Below are positions 52,289 to 60,056 of a DNA stretch of 64,000 bases, one piece after another; position 1 is the stretch's first letter, and every line of letters begins with the position of its first letter. The notes beneath the pieces were generated by a model. That model saw nothing but the letters and a program-made list of their open reading frames with translations, was not told where the DNA came from and did not search any database. The translations under genes were made by a program, and so were the position numbers. Source of the stretch: Oceanobacter kriegii DSM 6294 (GTDB taxonomy: Bacteria; Pseudomonadota; Gammaproteobacteria; Pseudomonadales; Oceanobacteraceae); assembly GCF_000422845.1 (NCBI RefSeq), contig NZ_AUGV01000018.1:1-64000 (forward strand), written 5' to 3'.

Positions 52289-52768
52289 TTAGCGTTTTGG
52301 TTTCATTCCGGTCTGATAGCTGCCATCGGAATGAAATCGCACACACTCATTGCGATTCTTTCCCAACAATATCGGTTCATCATCGACAAACAGAAAGTTT
52401 TTCCAGTGCTGTTGAAATATATCCCAACGGGTTTGTACAACATGGTCGACGTCGTAACAGAAAAATACGGTTACGTTACTTTCCCATTGGATATGTTCGG
52501 CCAGCGCTTCCGGTAATTCCTGACTATCGCTATCCCAGGCCGCTTCCCAGTTTTCCTTGTCGTTCCACACGCCGTTATGGGAAGGCCAATCATCACCGAG
52601 GAAATTCACCGCGTGGGCGGCTTCCTTGCTGATATGGGTTTTCCAATATTGATTGGCGGCGTTTTTGGCCAGCGGTCGAATCAGTTCCAGATGCTCGGAC
52701 GGGATGGGCAGTTCGCGGTGGCGGAAAATCCAGCCCCATTTAAAGTCGCTGAGCGGAACGTAATTCAT
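52289..52768 (-). CDS. DUF2947-like hypothetical protein
   Basis: Protein of 159 residues, cytoplasmic, rich in Trp and acidic residues (MNYVPLSDFKWGWIFRHRELPIPSEHLELI...). It resembles the DUF2947 family of vibrios and relatives as I remember it; no function is known. Start at 52768 has AGGA six bases upstream; the open frame continues to 53104 through repeats, which is not credible. Lies upstream of the bacterioferritin pair on the same strand, 240 bp away. Confidence 0.68.
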   Translation of the reverse strand: MNYVPLSDFKWGWIFRHRELPIPSEHLELIRPLAKNAANQYWKTHISKEAAHAVNFLGDDWPSHNGVWNDKENWEAAWDSDSQELPEALAEHIQWESNVTVFFCYDVDHVVQTRWDIFQQHWKNFLFVDDEPILLGKNRNECVRFHSDGSYQTGMKPKR

Positions 52769-52830
52769 AGTGAGTCCTGAAGATTGGGTCGAGAGTAGAT
52801 AAGTCAGCAGGGTAACAAAAAAGTCTGCGG

Positions 52831-53110
52831 GTGTCGGGTGTCGAGTGTAGTGCGGGCCACGCAGGCTCGGGTGTCGGCAGACATTGTGGGAGAGAGCTTG
52901 CTCTCGATGCCAGGCATAAGAACCGGTGTCAGATGGCTCCCGCTCGCGAATAAATTCGCCCCTACGTACCCCAGAGCCATGACCTGCAAGCGCCACAAAC
53001 AAAAACGCCCGCAGGATTGCTCCGGCGGGCGTTTGCCTTCTGTGGGTAAGGTGCGCACTGCGCACCGCCCCCTGAATCGACTCTGCAAGGTGCGCGCCGC
53101 ACACCCTACG
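52831..53110. repeat. Cluster of REP-like and interspersed repeats
   Basis: In 280 bp: a short GTGTCGGGTGTCGAGTGT heptamer remnant (from 52831); TTGTGGGAGAGAGCTTGCTC REP-like unit near 52884-52907, also present at 63221; a second REP-like unit CTCGCGAATAAATTCGCCCC (52943-52962); and a pair of GTGCGCACTGCGCACC-type palindromes (53047-53110). No gene in this gap. Confidence 0.78.
53003..53034 (-). terminator. Intrinsic terminator after thrC
   Basis: AAACGCCCGC and GCGGGCGTTT arms; on the minus strand followed by TT and a T-rich stretch. It lies 81 bp past the thrC stop codon, beyond the repeat pair. Confidence 0.82.
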
Positions 53111-53114
53111 AGAA

Positions 53115-54527
53115 TTAATCCTTGAAGGTGTTTTTGGCGATAAATTCCTGCACGGTTTTCAGGTCCGCTGGCAGCACGTCTACGCGCTCTTCGCGGTCCA
53201 TCAGGTCGGCCAGGTGGTGTGGCAGTTTTGGCATCTCGTAACCGGCACGCAGAACCGCTTCCTCGAATTTCACCGGGTGGGCGGTGCCCAGGGTGATCAT
53301 CGGAATGTTCTTGTTGCGACGGCATTCACGAGCGGCTTTCACGCCAATCGCGGTGTGTGGGTCCAGCAGGTAGCCGGATTCACCAAATACCTGTTGCATG
53401 GTTTCTACCACCACGTCTTCGGTCACAGCGTAGCTGTCGAATACTTCGCGGGCCTTGCCCAGCTTCTCTTCAGACAGTTCCACTTCAACGCTGCGATCGG
53501 CCATTTTGCCCATCAGTTCAGACATGACGGCGCCATCGCGGTCGTACAGGTCGAACAGCAGACGTTCGAAGTTGGAAGATACCGCAATGTCCATGGACGG
53601 CGTGATGGTGTGCTTCAGCGGCTCAACCTTGTACAGGTTGTTGCTCATCAGACGGTGCAGCACGTCGTTTTCGTTGGTAGCGATGATCAGCTGCTCAACA
53701 GGCAGACCCATCTTCTTGGCCATGTAACCGGCGAAGATGTCGCCGAAGTTACCGGTTGGAACTGAGTACGCCATTGGACGAACCGGACCACCCAGGTTCA
53801 GCGCAGAATAGAAGTAGTAAACGATCTGGGACATGATGCGCGCCCAGTTGATGCTGTTTACTGCAACCAGCTTGCGCTCGCCACGCAGGAAGGCCTGGTC
53901 GCCGAAGGAGGCTTTGACCATGTCCTGAGCCTGGTCGAAGTTACCTTCGATGGCGATGTTGTGGATGTTGTCGCCTTCAACCGTGGTCATCTGACGACGC
54001 TGAACTTCGGATACCTTGCCGTGCGGGTGCAGGATGAAGATATCGACGTTCTTGCAGGTCTTGGTGCCTTCAATGGCGGCGGAACCGGTGTCACCGGAGG
54101 TCGCACCCATGATGACGACTTTTTCGTCGCGCTTGGCCAGTACGTAGTCCAGCAGCTGACCCAGCATTTGCAGGGCGAAATCCTTGAACGCCAATGTCGG
54201 GCCGTGGAACAGCTCCAGCACGTATTCGTTGTGGTCGATCTGCTGCACCGGGGCGATGGCCTTGTGACCGAATACGTCGTTGTTGTAGACGGATTCCAGC
54301 ATCTCTTTCAGCGCGTCGGATTCCACACAGCCTTCAACGAACGGGTAAATCACCTTGTGAGCCAGTTCGGTGTAAGGCAGGTCGCGCCAGGATTCAATCT
54401 CTTCCAGAGAGAACTGTGGCACTTCCTTCGGTACGTACAGACCGCCATCAGCGGCCAGACCGGTTAACAGAACGTCGTCAAACGCCAGCTCTGGCGCATT
54501 ACCCCGAGTGGAGATGTATTTCATCAT
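53115..54527 (-). CDS. thrC: Threonine synthase
   Basis: PLP enzyme of 470 residues, long form with N-terminal extension (MKYISTRGNAPELAFDDVLLTGLAADGGLYVP). Lys115 in TLAFKDFALQ binds PLP, and the phosphate loop is SGDTGSAAIEG. It converts O-phosphohomoserine to threonine. Two ATG codons in a row at 54527; ribosome-binding site weak. No hom or thrB is in the window, though these may lie elsewhere. Length and motifs normal. Confidence 0.95.
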   Translation of the reverse strand: MMKYISTRGNAPELAFDDVLLTGLAADGGLYVPKEVPQFSLEEIESWRDLPYTELAHKVIYPFVEGCVESDALKEMLESVYNNDVFGHKAIAPVQQIDHNEYVLELFHGPTLAFKDFALQMLGQLLDYVLAKRDEKVVIMGATSGDTGSAAIEGTKTCKNVDIFILHPHGKVSEVQRRQMTTVEGDNIHNIAIEGNFDQAQDMVKASFGDQAFLRGERKLVAVNSINWARIMSQIVYYFYSALNLGGPVRPMAYSVPTGNFGDIFAGYMAKKMGLPVEQLIIATNENDVLHRLMSNNLYKVEPLKHTITPSMDIAVSSNFERLLFDLYDRDGAVMSELMGKMADRSVEVELSEEKLGKAREVFDSYAVTEDVVVETMQQVFGESGYLLDPHTAIGVKAARECRRNKNIPMITLGTAHPVKFEEAVLRAGYEMPKLPHHLADLMDREERVDVLPADLKTVQEFIAKNTFKD

Positions 54528-54665
54528 GGTGTGAAACCCGAATGCTTTGAATATGAGCAGCCAGGGACGGCCAATTCGAGGGAATGAACCCGCCCCTGAA
54601 CAGAAAGTGCGCTAGTGTACCCGCTTTGGGCAAAGAGTGCAGTGCCGGTCTTGCACCGGCACGGC

Positions 54666-56153
54666 TTAGCCCTGGGTTTGAACCAGATTCTGCAATGATT
54701 GAATGCTGGCGCTGAGGTCGGTACGGGCTGGATTTTCGCGTACCACGGAGGAAATCAGACGCAGGGCTTCCTTATAGTTGCGCTGGTCAATTTCCAGTTG
54801 GGCACGGCCCAGCATGGCACGTTCACGCACGCGGTCGATGGATTCTGCCCGCAGGTAGATCATGCCCGCCTGTTGATAACGTTGCTTGTCGGCCAGCAAT
54901 TGCGCCAGCAGCAATAAGGCATCGCCATTGCCCGGGTGACGGTCCACCGCTTGTTTGAGCAGTTTTTCAGCCTGGGTCGACTTGCCTTCGGCCATCGCGA
55001 GACGGGCTTCGCTGATCGCCAGACGACCACCGGCCTGTTTCGGCAGGTCTTTCTTGTTGACCTTGGCCAGCAACGAGCGCAGCGCTTTCCAGCGTTCTTC
55101 ACTGGCCAGCCAGTCGGCGGTCTGAATCAGAGTATTCACCGCACCGCGAGATTGCTTGCCAGTCAGCAGGCGACGATCGGTCAACAGCTCAATGGTGCGG
55201 TCAAGACTGCCATAACGGCTGTGCAGCTGCGCCGCGGTGAGCATGTTCGACGGCTTGTTGTCGCCCAGCATCATGGCGTATTCCAGGCTGCTGAGGGCTT
55301 CGTTGTAGCGGTCCTGACGCAGTGCAATCTGGCTGCGAATCAGCCAGAACTCGGCACTGTCCGGGGTGCTGGCAATCAGCTCTTCCACCAGTCCCTGAGC
55401 CTGATCAAACGCCTGGCTGCGAGTCAGTGCAAACAGCAGACCCCGCGCCCATTGTTTGTTTTCGGCATCGAGGAACAACGCTTGCTGGTAGCCGGAAACC
55501 GCTGCTGCCGCGTTGTCCATTTGCAGGTTTACGTAGGCCAGCTGACCAAACAACTGGGCTTCTTGTCCCCCCAGCGCCAGTGCTTTTTGCAGGTGCTGAC
55601 GGGCGGCTTTGAAGTTCTGGTTTTTCATGTAAATCATGGCCAGTCCACGATGCGCCGGAGCACTGTCGGACTTCAGCTCGATGACGCGTTTCAGAGAGCT
55701 TTCCGCGGCCTTGAATTTATCCAGAGTCAGCAGAATCTGGCCACGCAGCAACGCCATGCGCACCGAGTCCTGATCCGCCGGACGAGCGTTCAACAGCGTC
55801 AGTGCCTGGCTGTATTGTTTCTGGTCCAGCAGCGGTTGCAGCTCACGCGCCAGCGTGCGCTCTTCCGGGCTCAGCTCGTCGGCCGTGGACGGCAAACCGC
55901 GGGTATCAATCACGAAAGACCAGCTCTGGTCTGGCATCACCAGCGCCACATCGCTGATTGGCGCTTCGAACATGCCGTTATCGCCACCGCCGCGTTCCAT
56001 GCCACGGTCGCCGCGCGGTTTGGCCGCTTCACTCGGTTGGCTGAACAGGCTCGACGCCAACAGCACGGAACCGGCCAGAATCAGGCTCAGGGTCTTGCCA
56101 GCAAAGGGCAAGGAAGAAACATTAGACGGCTGGGTTTTGTTCAGATTTAACAC
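54666..56153 (-). CDS. TPR-repeat protein of the TonB cluster
   Basis: Protein of about 495 residues: signal-anchor region (about 15-45), then a repeated helical series of tetratricopeptide type (for example AAESSLKRVIELKSDSAPAHRGLAMIYMKN, AARQHLQKALALGGQ, QALTLLNARPADQDSVRMALLRGQI). The gene overlaps tonB. Start is ambiguous: TTG at 56168 or GTG at 56153, the latter with GAGG 9 bases upstream, preferred here. Vibrio TonB2/TonB3 clusters end with a TPR gene of this kind, thought to assist the TonB system. Its molecular role is unknown. Confidence 0.83.
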   Translation of the reverse strand: MLNLNKTQPSNVSSLPFAGKTLSLILAGSVLLASSLFSQPSEAAKPRGDRGMERGGGDNGMFEAPISDVALVMPDQSWSFVIDTRGLPSTADELSPEERTLARELQPLLDQKQYSQALTLLNARPADQDSVRMALLRGQILLTLDKFKAAESSLKRVIELKSDSAPAHRGLAMIYMKNQNFKAARQHLQKALALGGQEAQLFGQLAYVNLQMDNAAAAVSGYQQALFLDAENKQWARGLLFALTRSQAFDQAQGLVEELIASTPDSAEFWLIRSQIALRQDRYNEALSSLEYAMMLGDNKPSNMLTAAQLHSRYGSLDRTIELLTDRRLLTGKQSRGAVNTLIQTADWLASEERWKALRSLLAKVNKKDLPKQAGGRLAISEARLAMAEGKSTQAEKLLKQAVDRHPGNGDALLLLAQLLADKQRYQQAGMIYLRAESIDRVRERAMLGRAQLEIDQRNYKEALRLISSVVRENPARTDLSASIQSLQNLVQTQG

Positions 56154-56157
56154 GTTT

Positions 56158-56823
56158 TCAAGCCTCAATTTCCAATGGCCACACGAAGCGGGCCCGGACC
56201 TTTTTCTGGTCCTTGGTCGGCGCGCTGAATCGGCTGGTGCGAATCAGACGGCGAATTTCAGGTTCCATTTGCGGATAGTCGTTCTTGATGATGCGGTTCA
56301 GCGTCAGCTTGCCCTTTTCATCAATGGTGATGTCCAGTTGCAACGACAGCCGTTTGACGCCCTGACGGGTCAGGCTGCGTGGCAAGGTAATGCTCACCGG
56401 TGTCAGCAGGGTTGGCAGCTGGTCCAGCTCGTTCAGACCAAAGGTGCTGAAATCAGGAGCCATTTCGGTCAGCTGCACATCCGGCATGCTGAAATCAGGG
56501 GCATCCAGATTGCCAAGGTCGATGTTTTTCGGCACATCCAGGTTCGGCAACGCCGGGCCTGCTCCACTGACCGCCAGTTCCAGCACCATGTCGTTTTGTG
56601 GTGGCGTGACCGCCGCCGGTGGTGGTGGCGGAGGTGGTGGCGGCGCCATGCTGATATTGCGAACCTCCAGCGTCGGCGATACCTGTTGTTCCAGTCCCTG
56701 CCCCAACAGCAGCAGCAACATCAGTACCGCAATCAGCCCAAGCCCCAGCACTGCCGCAATCAGATGACGACGAACGCCATGGCGACCGGCCGGGCCTGCT
56801 TCAACAGAAAGATGCTCGGCCAT
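56158..56823 (-). CDS. tonB: TonB-family energy transducer
   Basis: Protein of 221 residues: one transmembrane anchor (about 20-42, LIAAVLGLGLIAVLMLLLLL), a proline stretch of ten residues just after it (APPPPPPPPPAAV), a spacer, and a C-terminal TonB domain of about 85 residues (RQGVKRLSLQLDITIDEKGKLTLNRIIKNDYPQMEPEIRRLIRTSRFSAP). The ATG at 56823 lies 1 bp past the exbD stop. It spans the periplasm to energise outer-membrane receptors. The short proline segment, not EP/KP repeats, resembles TonB2-type proteins. Confidence 0.88.
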   Translation of the reverse strand: MAEHLSVEAGPAGRHGVRRHLIAAVLGLGLIAVLMLLLLLGQGLEQQVSPTLEVRNISMAPPPPPPPPPAAVTPPQNDMVLELAVSGAGPALPNLDVPKNIDLGNLDAPDFSMPDVQLTEMAPDFSTFGLNELDQLPTLLTPVSITLPRSLTRQGVKRLSLQLDITIDEKGKLTLNRIIKNDYPQMEPEIRRLIRTSRFSAPTKDQKKVRARFVWPLEIEA

Positions 56824-56824
56824 A

Positions 56825-57232
56825 TCAGTCTCGCAGGGCTGCAATGCTGACGGCCGGAGCACCGGCCAGTTTGGCTTCGTCAATCACGGCTAACAGACGT
56901 TCGGTTACGACGTTTTTGTCGGCCTGAATCACCACCGGCTTCTCAGAGCGCTGCTGCAAGTCGGCCACCAGTGCCCGCACGCCTTCAACACCAATGTTGC
57001 TGCCGTCGTAGACCACTTCGCCGGTGTCCGTCACCGCAATCAGAATGACGTTACGCTCCAGCGTAGCCGCCGATACCGCTTGTGGTTTATCCACTTCAAC
57101 ACCGGTTTCGCGCACGAACACCGTGGTCACAATAAAGAAGATCAGCAGAATAAAAACCACATCCAGCAGCGGCGACATATCAATGCCTTGCGGCTGCTGT
57201 TGTTCCAGTCGTTGTTGCAATCTGGCCTGCAT
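56825..57232 (-). CDS. exbD: Biopolymer transport protein ExbD
   Basis: Protein of 135 residues with one N-terminal transmembrane helix and the ExbD proton-path Asp in MSPLLDVVFILLIFFIVTTVFVRE. Periplasmic domain follows. The ATG at 57232 is preceded by the end of exbB (TGATCATG); the longer frame to 57301 is rejected. Works with the ExbB protein to convert proton motive force. Confidence 0.92.
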   Translation of the reverse strand: MQARLQQRLEQQQPQGIDMSPLLDVVFILLIFFIVTTVFVRETGVEVDKPQAVSAATLERNVILIAVTDTGEVVYDGSNIGVEGVRALVADLQQRSEKPVVIQADKNVVTERLLAVIDEAKLAGAPAVSIAALRD

Positions 57233-57234
57233 GA

Positions 57235-57597
57235 TCAGGACTCCTGGCGGGCCAGCGCACGCTGTGGCAGGTGTTGCAGAATCCACGCCGGGATGGCGCA
57301 CAGCAGTCCCAGTTGGGTGGTCAATAAGGCATCACCGATGCCGGCACTGAACAGGGTCACCCCGGTGGCACCGGCCGACATTGCCTTGAAGCAGCCCAGC
57401 AAACCCATGATGGTGCCCAGCAGGCCCAACAGCGGCAGCGCGCTGGTGAGCGTGCGGGTAATCTGGTCTTCTTTCTGGGCGTGCAGTTCACCAGCCATCC
57501 ATTGCAGCGCCATGCGGTGATAACAGAACAACGCAGTGGCCAGAATGACCCAGCACATGGCGCTGTGGGCCATATCGGAAAACACTTCAATATTCAT
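57235..57597 (-). CDS. exbB: ExbB/TolQ-type small proton-channel subunit
   Basis: Protein of 120 residues, shorter than standard ExbB (about 200-240): it keeps the TolQ/ExbB channel region LPLLGLLGTIMGLLGCF and a second helix TTQLGLLCAIPAWIL but has a truncated cytoplasmic part. ExbB of TonB2-type clusters is short in this way, with TtpC as partner. Overlaps nothing; exbD starts 3 bp away. Confidence 0.86.
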   Translation of the reverse strand: MNIEVFSDMAHSAMCWVILATALFCYHRMALQWMAGELHAQKEDQITRTLTSALPLLGLLGTIMGLLGCFKAMSAGATGVTLFSAGIGDALLTTQLGLLCAIPAWILQHLPQRALARQES

Positions 57598-57609
57598 CGT
57601 TCGCGCTCC

Positions 57610-58923
57610 TTATGCCGGTTGAGCAACGGCGTCGCTGGATGCAGCGCCCTGTTCCGGTTTGATCACTTGTTCGTCACTGGCCAATACCAGCGCAAAGTTT
57701 TCCAGCTGCTGGTAGTAGGATTTGGCACGACGGGACAGCAGTGAGTGAATCACCAGCGCCGGGATCGCAACCACCAGACCCAGTTCGGTAGTGATCAGCG
57801 CCTGGGCGATACCGCCAGACACCACTTCCGGGTTACCACTGCCAAACAGCGTCATCATGCGGAAAGTTTCGATCATGCCGCTGACCGTACCCAACAGACC
57901 CAGCAGCGGTGCGACCGACGCAGTCACAGCCACCGCGGTGAGGCGTTTTTCCAGCTGGTGACGATCCTGACCCAGTTGCAGCAGCAGCTGGTCATCGCGC
58001 TCGGCGGCGCTGTCGCTGTGTTGTGCCAGCTCCAGCAAACGGGCCTGCATGCTGCCTTTTGGCAGGGCATCACCCTGACCTTGCAGCAGTTTCACCACGC
58101 CGTTTTTGGAAATCTGGCGAACCGCAGGCAAACGCAGCAGCTGTACCGCTTTCAAAATCGCAATCACCAGCGCCACCAGTGCGAACAGCAGAATTGGCAT
58201 CGCCCACAGGCCGCCACGCTCGACGTGCTCCAGCAGGCTTTCGCTCGGGGCATTGGCCTGGGTGTTCAGCGATGGGTCAAAGCGGATGCTGCCGTTGCCG
58301 GTTTGTTGCACCGACGTCAGCGCCGACGAGGACTCTGGCGACAATGCTTCCAGCACCTGCCACTCGCCTTCCTGTTCCGCCACCCGGTAGGCGCTGGCGC
58401 CATCCAGAGCCCAGTGCAGCGGGCCGGTATCGAGTTGTTTCAGTGAACGGATATCGCCGGATGGCAATACCACGTCGCGGCTCTGCCAATGCGGCGTCAG
58501 CCAGTTTTCCACCTGCGCAGAGGTACGCAGCAGTTGCAGGGTTTTGTCATCCAGTGTGGACTCCTGCCCCAGCTCGGCACCTTGTGAACGCAGGTACTGT
58601 TGAATCAGATTGAGCTGGTAGTTGTTCTGGGCGCTCCACTCTTTCAGGCGGCCCTGCAGCTGGTCGAGGCTGAGGTTGCGTTCGTCCGCCAGACGGCGCG
58701 CCGCTTCGCTTTCCTTACGCAGGGTAATGACATCGCGTTCCAGCGCGTTCAACTGCTTGGTCAGTTTGTTTTGTTCATTGGTCACCGTACGCTCGGTTCG
58801 GGCCAACTGGGCCTGTGACTGTTTGATGCGCTCGCTCATTTGCGCTTCCAGCGACGCCGCCTGAACCGCGGAGCCTGCTACCAGCGCCAGGCTTGCCAGC
58901 GTCAATCGGGATAGCCAGTTCAT
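57610..58923 (-). CDS. ttpC: TtpC-like large ExbB/MotA-family protein
   Basis: Protein of 437 residues: signal peptide (about 1-22), a periplasmic coiled-coil region (about 30-110), a middle domain, and a C-terminal MotA/TolQ/ExbB channel domain (VAPLLGLLGTVSGMIETFRMM). This architecture is that of Vibrio TtpC, an extra component needed by TonB2 and TonB3 systems. Its start overlaps the DUF3450 stop codon (TAATG). Operon order DUF3450-ttpC-exbB-exbD-tonB-TPR. Confidence 0.88.
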   Translation of the reverse strand: MNWLSRLTLASLALVAGSAVQAASLEAQMSERIKQSQAQLARTERTVTNEQNKLTKQLNALERDVITLRKESEAARRLADERNLSLDQLQGRLKEWSAQNNYQLNLIQQYLRSQGAELGQESTLDDKTLQLLRTSAQVENWLTPHWQSRDVVLPSGDIRSLKQLDTGPLHWALDGASAYRVAEQEGEWQVLEALSPESSSALTSVQQTGNGSIRFDPSLNTQANAPSESLLEHVERGGLWAMPILLFALVALVIAILKAVQLLRLPAVRQISKNGVVKLLQGQGDALPKGSMQARLLELAQHSDSAAERDDQLLLQLGQDRHQLEKRLTAVAVTASVAPLLGLLGTVSGMIETFRMMTLFGSGNPEVVSGGIAQALITTELGLVVAIPALVIHSLLSRRAKSYYQQLENFALVLASDEQVIKPEQGAASSDAVAQPA

Positions 58924-59732
58924 TATTCGCCCTCCGTGGTGGTAATGGTGGTGGCGTCTTGTCCCATCGCCAGGGAGTCAGACAGTGCCAAAGGCAGGGA
59001 CACAGGTTCGGTAGGCACCTGTGAGTTGGCGGCATCGATGGCAGCCAGTACCGCTTGCGGGTCGATGGCCGGGTCCTGCAACCACTGCCATTCACCATCC
59101 ACTACCCGGCCAACGCCGCTGTAGCTGCCATCGGCGCTGACAAACCAGGCCTGCGCCAGACCCAGATACAGCTGCTTGACCAAAACATCGTCACTGCCGC
59201 TGGCAGCACCCACGGTGGCCGCTGGCAAACGTGCGGACACCACAGTGAGACGATCATTGAATTCTTCCAGACGGCTCAGACGCGCCAGCTGACGACGCAG
59301 CAACTCCGAAGGTTCAACCTCGTCGTCGTTCATCCAGTCTTGCTGCAACGGTGGTGGCAACATCGAGAAGTAGCCATCCAGACGGGACTTCAGCGACTGG
59401 GTCACTTCGGTGATGCGGGCCTGATCCTGCTCAACCTGGGTCTGCTTTTCGAGCAGGGCAATGCGCTGTTCATCAACGTCGTTGCTGCTGGTTTTGCTGC
59501 GCTTGATCACCTCGGACAGTTCGCTTTTCTCGGCTTTCAGCAAGCTGATGCGCTGTTCCAGCACCGGCTTCTGCTGCCGCCAGCTCTGTTCAATGTGACT
59601 GGCCTGTTGCTCGGTCATCAACCACTGACGGGATAAACCGTCCAGTTGACGTACCAGATCGTCGCCATGAGAGGTACCAAAAGACAGCAGCAAGGTCGCT
59701 GCCAGCAGGGGTTTGGAAGGGAATCTGTTCAC
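58923..59732 (-). CDS. DUF3450 family protein, first gene of the TonB operon
   Basis: Protein of 269 residues with a signal peptide (ending near FGTSHG-DDL) and a long coiled-coil segment (about 30-105, KPVLEQRISLLKAEKSELSEVIKRSKTSS) followed by a compact C-terminal domain (AQAWFVSADGSYSGVGRVVDGEWQW). Matches DUF3450, which precedes ttpC in vibrio TonB2-like clusters. GTG start at 59732, with AGGAC upstream; the in-frame ATG at 59786 is rejected because it would disrupt the signal peptide. Role unknown. Confidence 0.84.
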   Translation of the reverse strand: MNRFPSKPLLAATLLLSFGTSHGDDLVRQLDGLSRQWLMTEQQASHIEQSWRQQKPVLEQRISLLKAEKSELSEVIKRSKTSSNDVDEQRIALLEKQTQVEQDQARITEVTQSLKSRLDGYFSMLPPPLQQDWMNDDEVEPSELLRRQLARLSRLEEFNDRLTVVSARLPAATVGAASGSDDVLVKQLYLGLAQAWFVSADGSYSGVGRVVDGEWQWLQDPAIDPQAVLAAIDAANSQVPTEPVSLPLALSDSLAMGQDATTITTTEGE

Positions 59733-59844
59733 TGAATCGTCCTGTCGTGTTGACCGAGGCAGATGAGAAAGTCGACCGGCGGCCAAGCTGAAGTCGTGCC
59801 TGATAGGAAGCGATTATTTCGTGAACAGACTCATTTGTAAATAA

Positions 59845-59859
59845 AAATGGTTTGCATTT
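59845..59859. promoter_or_regulatory. Dyad AAATG-N5-CATTT, possible Fur-like site
   Basis: The 324-bp divergent gap between the TonB operon and the receptor gene holds AAATGGTTTGCATTT at 59845-59859 in AT-rich DNA. It resembles half of a Fur box only loosely. No gene in the gap. Confidence 0.35.
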
Positions 59860-60056
59860 GAGCGAATGTAAAGATATGTTGCCACCCCGCTGGAATGCAG
59901 TCGCACAGGTTCGACCGGTTTATTCCGTTTCCGGAACAGAGCCTGTGTGCCAGCAAATAACAACAAAGCGACAGTCCGCAAAGAATAACAACAAGCGTAG
60001 TCCGCGCCGCAGTAACCGGGGTTGGTAACAGACCCAAAATTAGAATCTGGACGATC

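Noticed and set aside
52769-53104. Long upstream extension of the DUF2947-like protein
   Set aside because: It would translate REP and heptamer repeats; the ATG at 52768 has its own ribosome-binding site.
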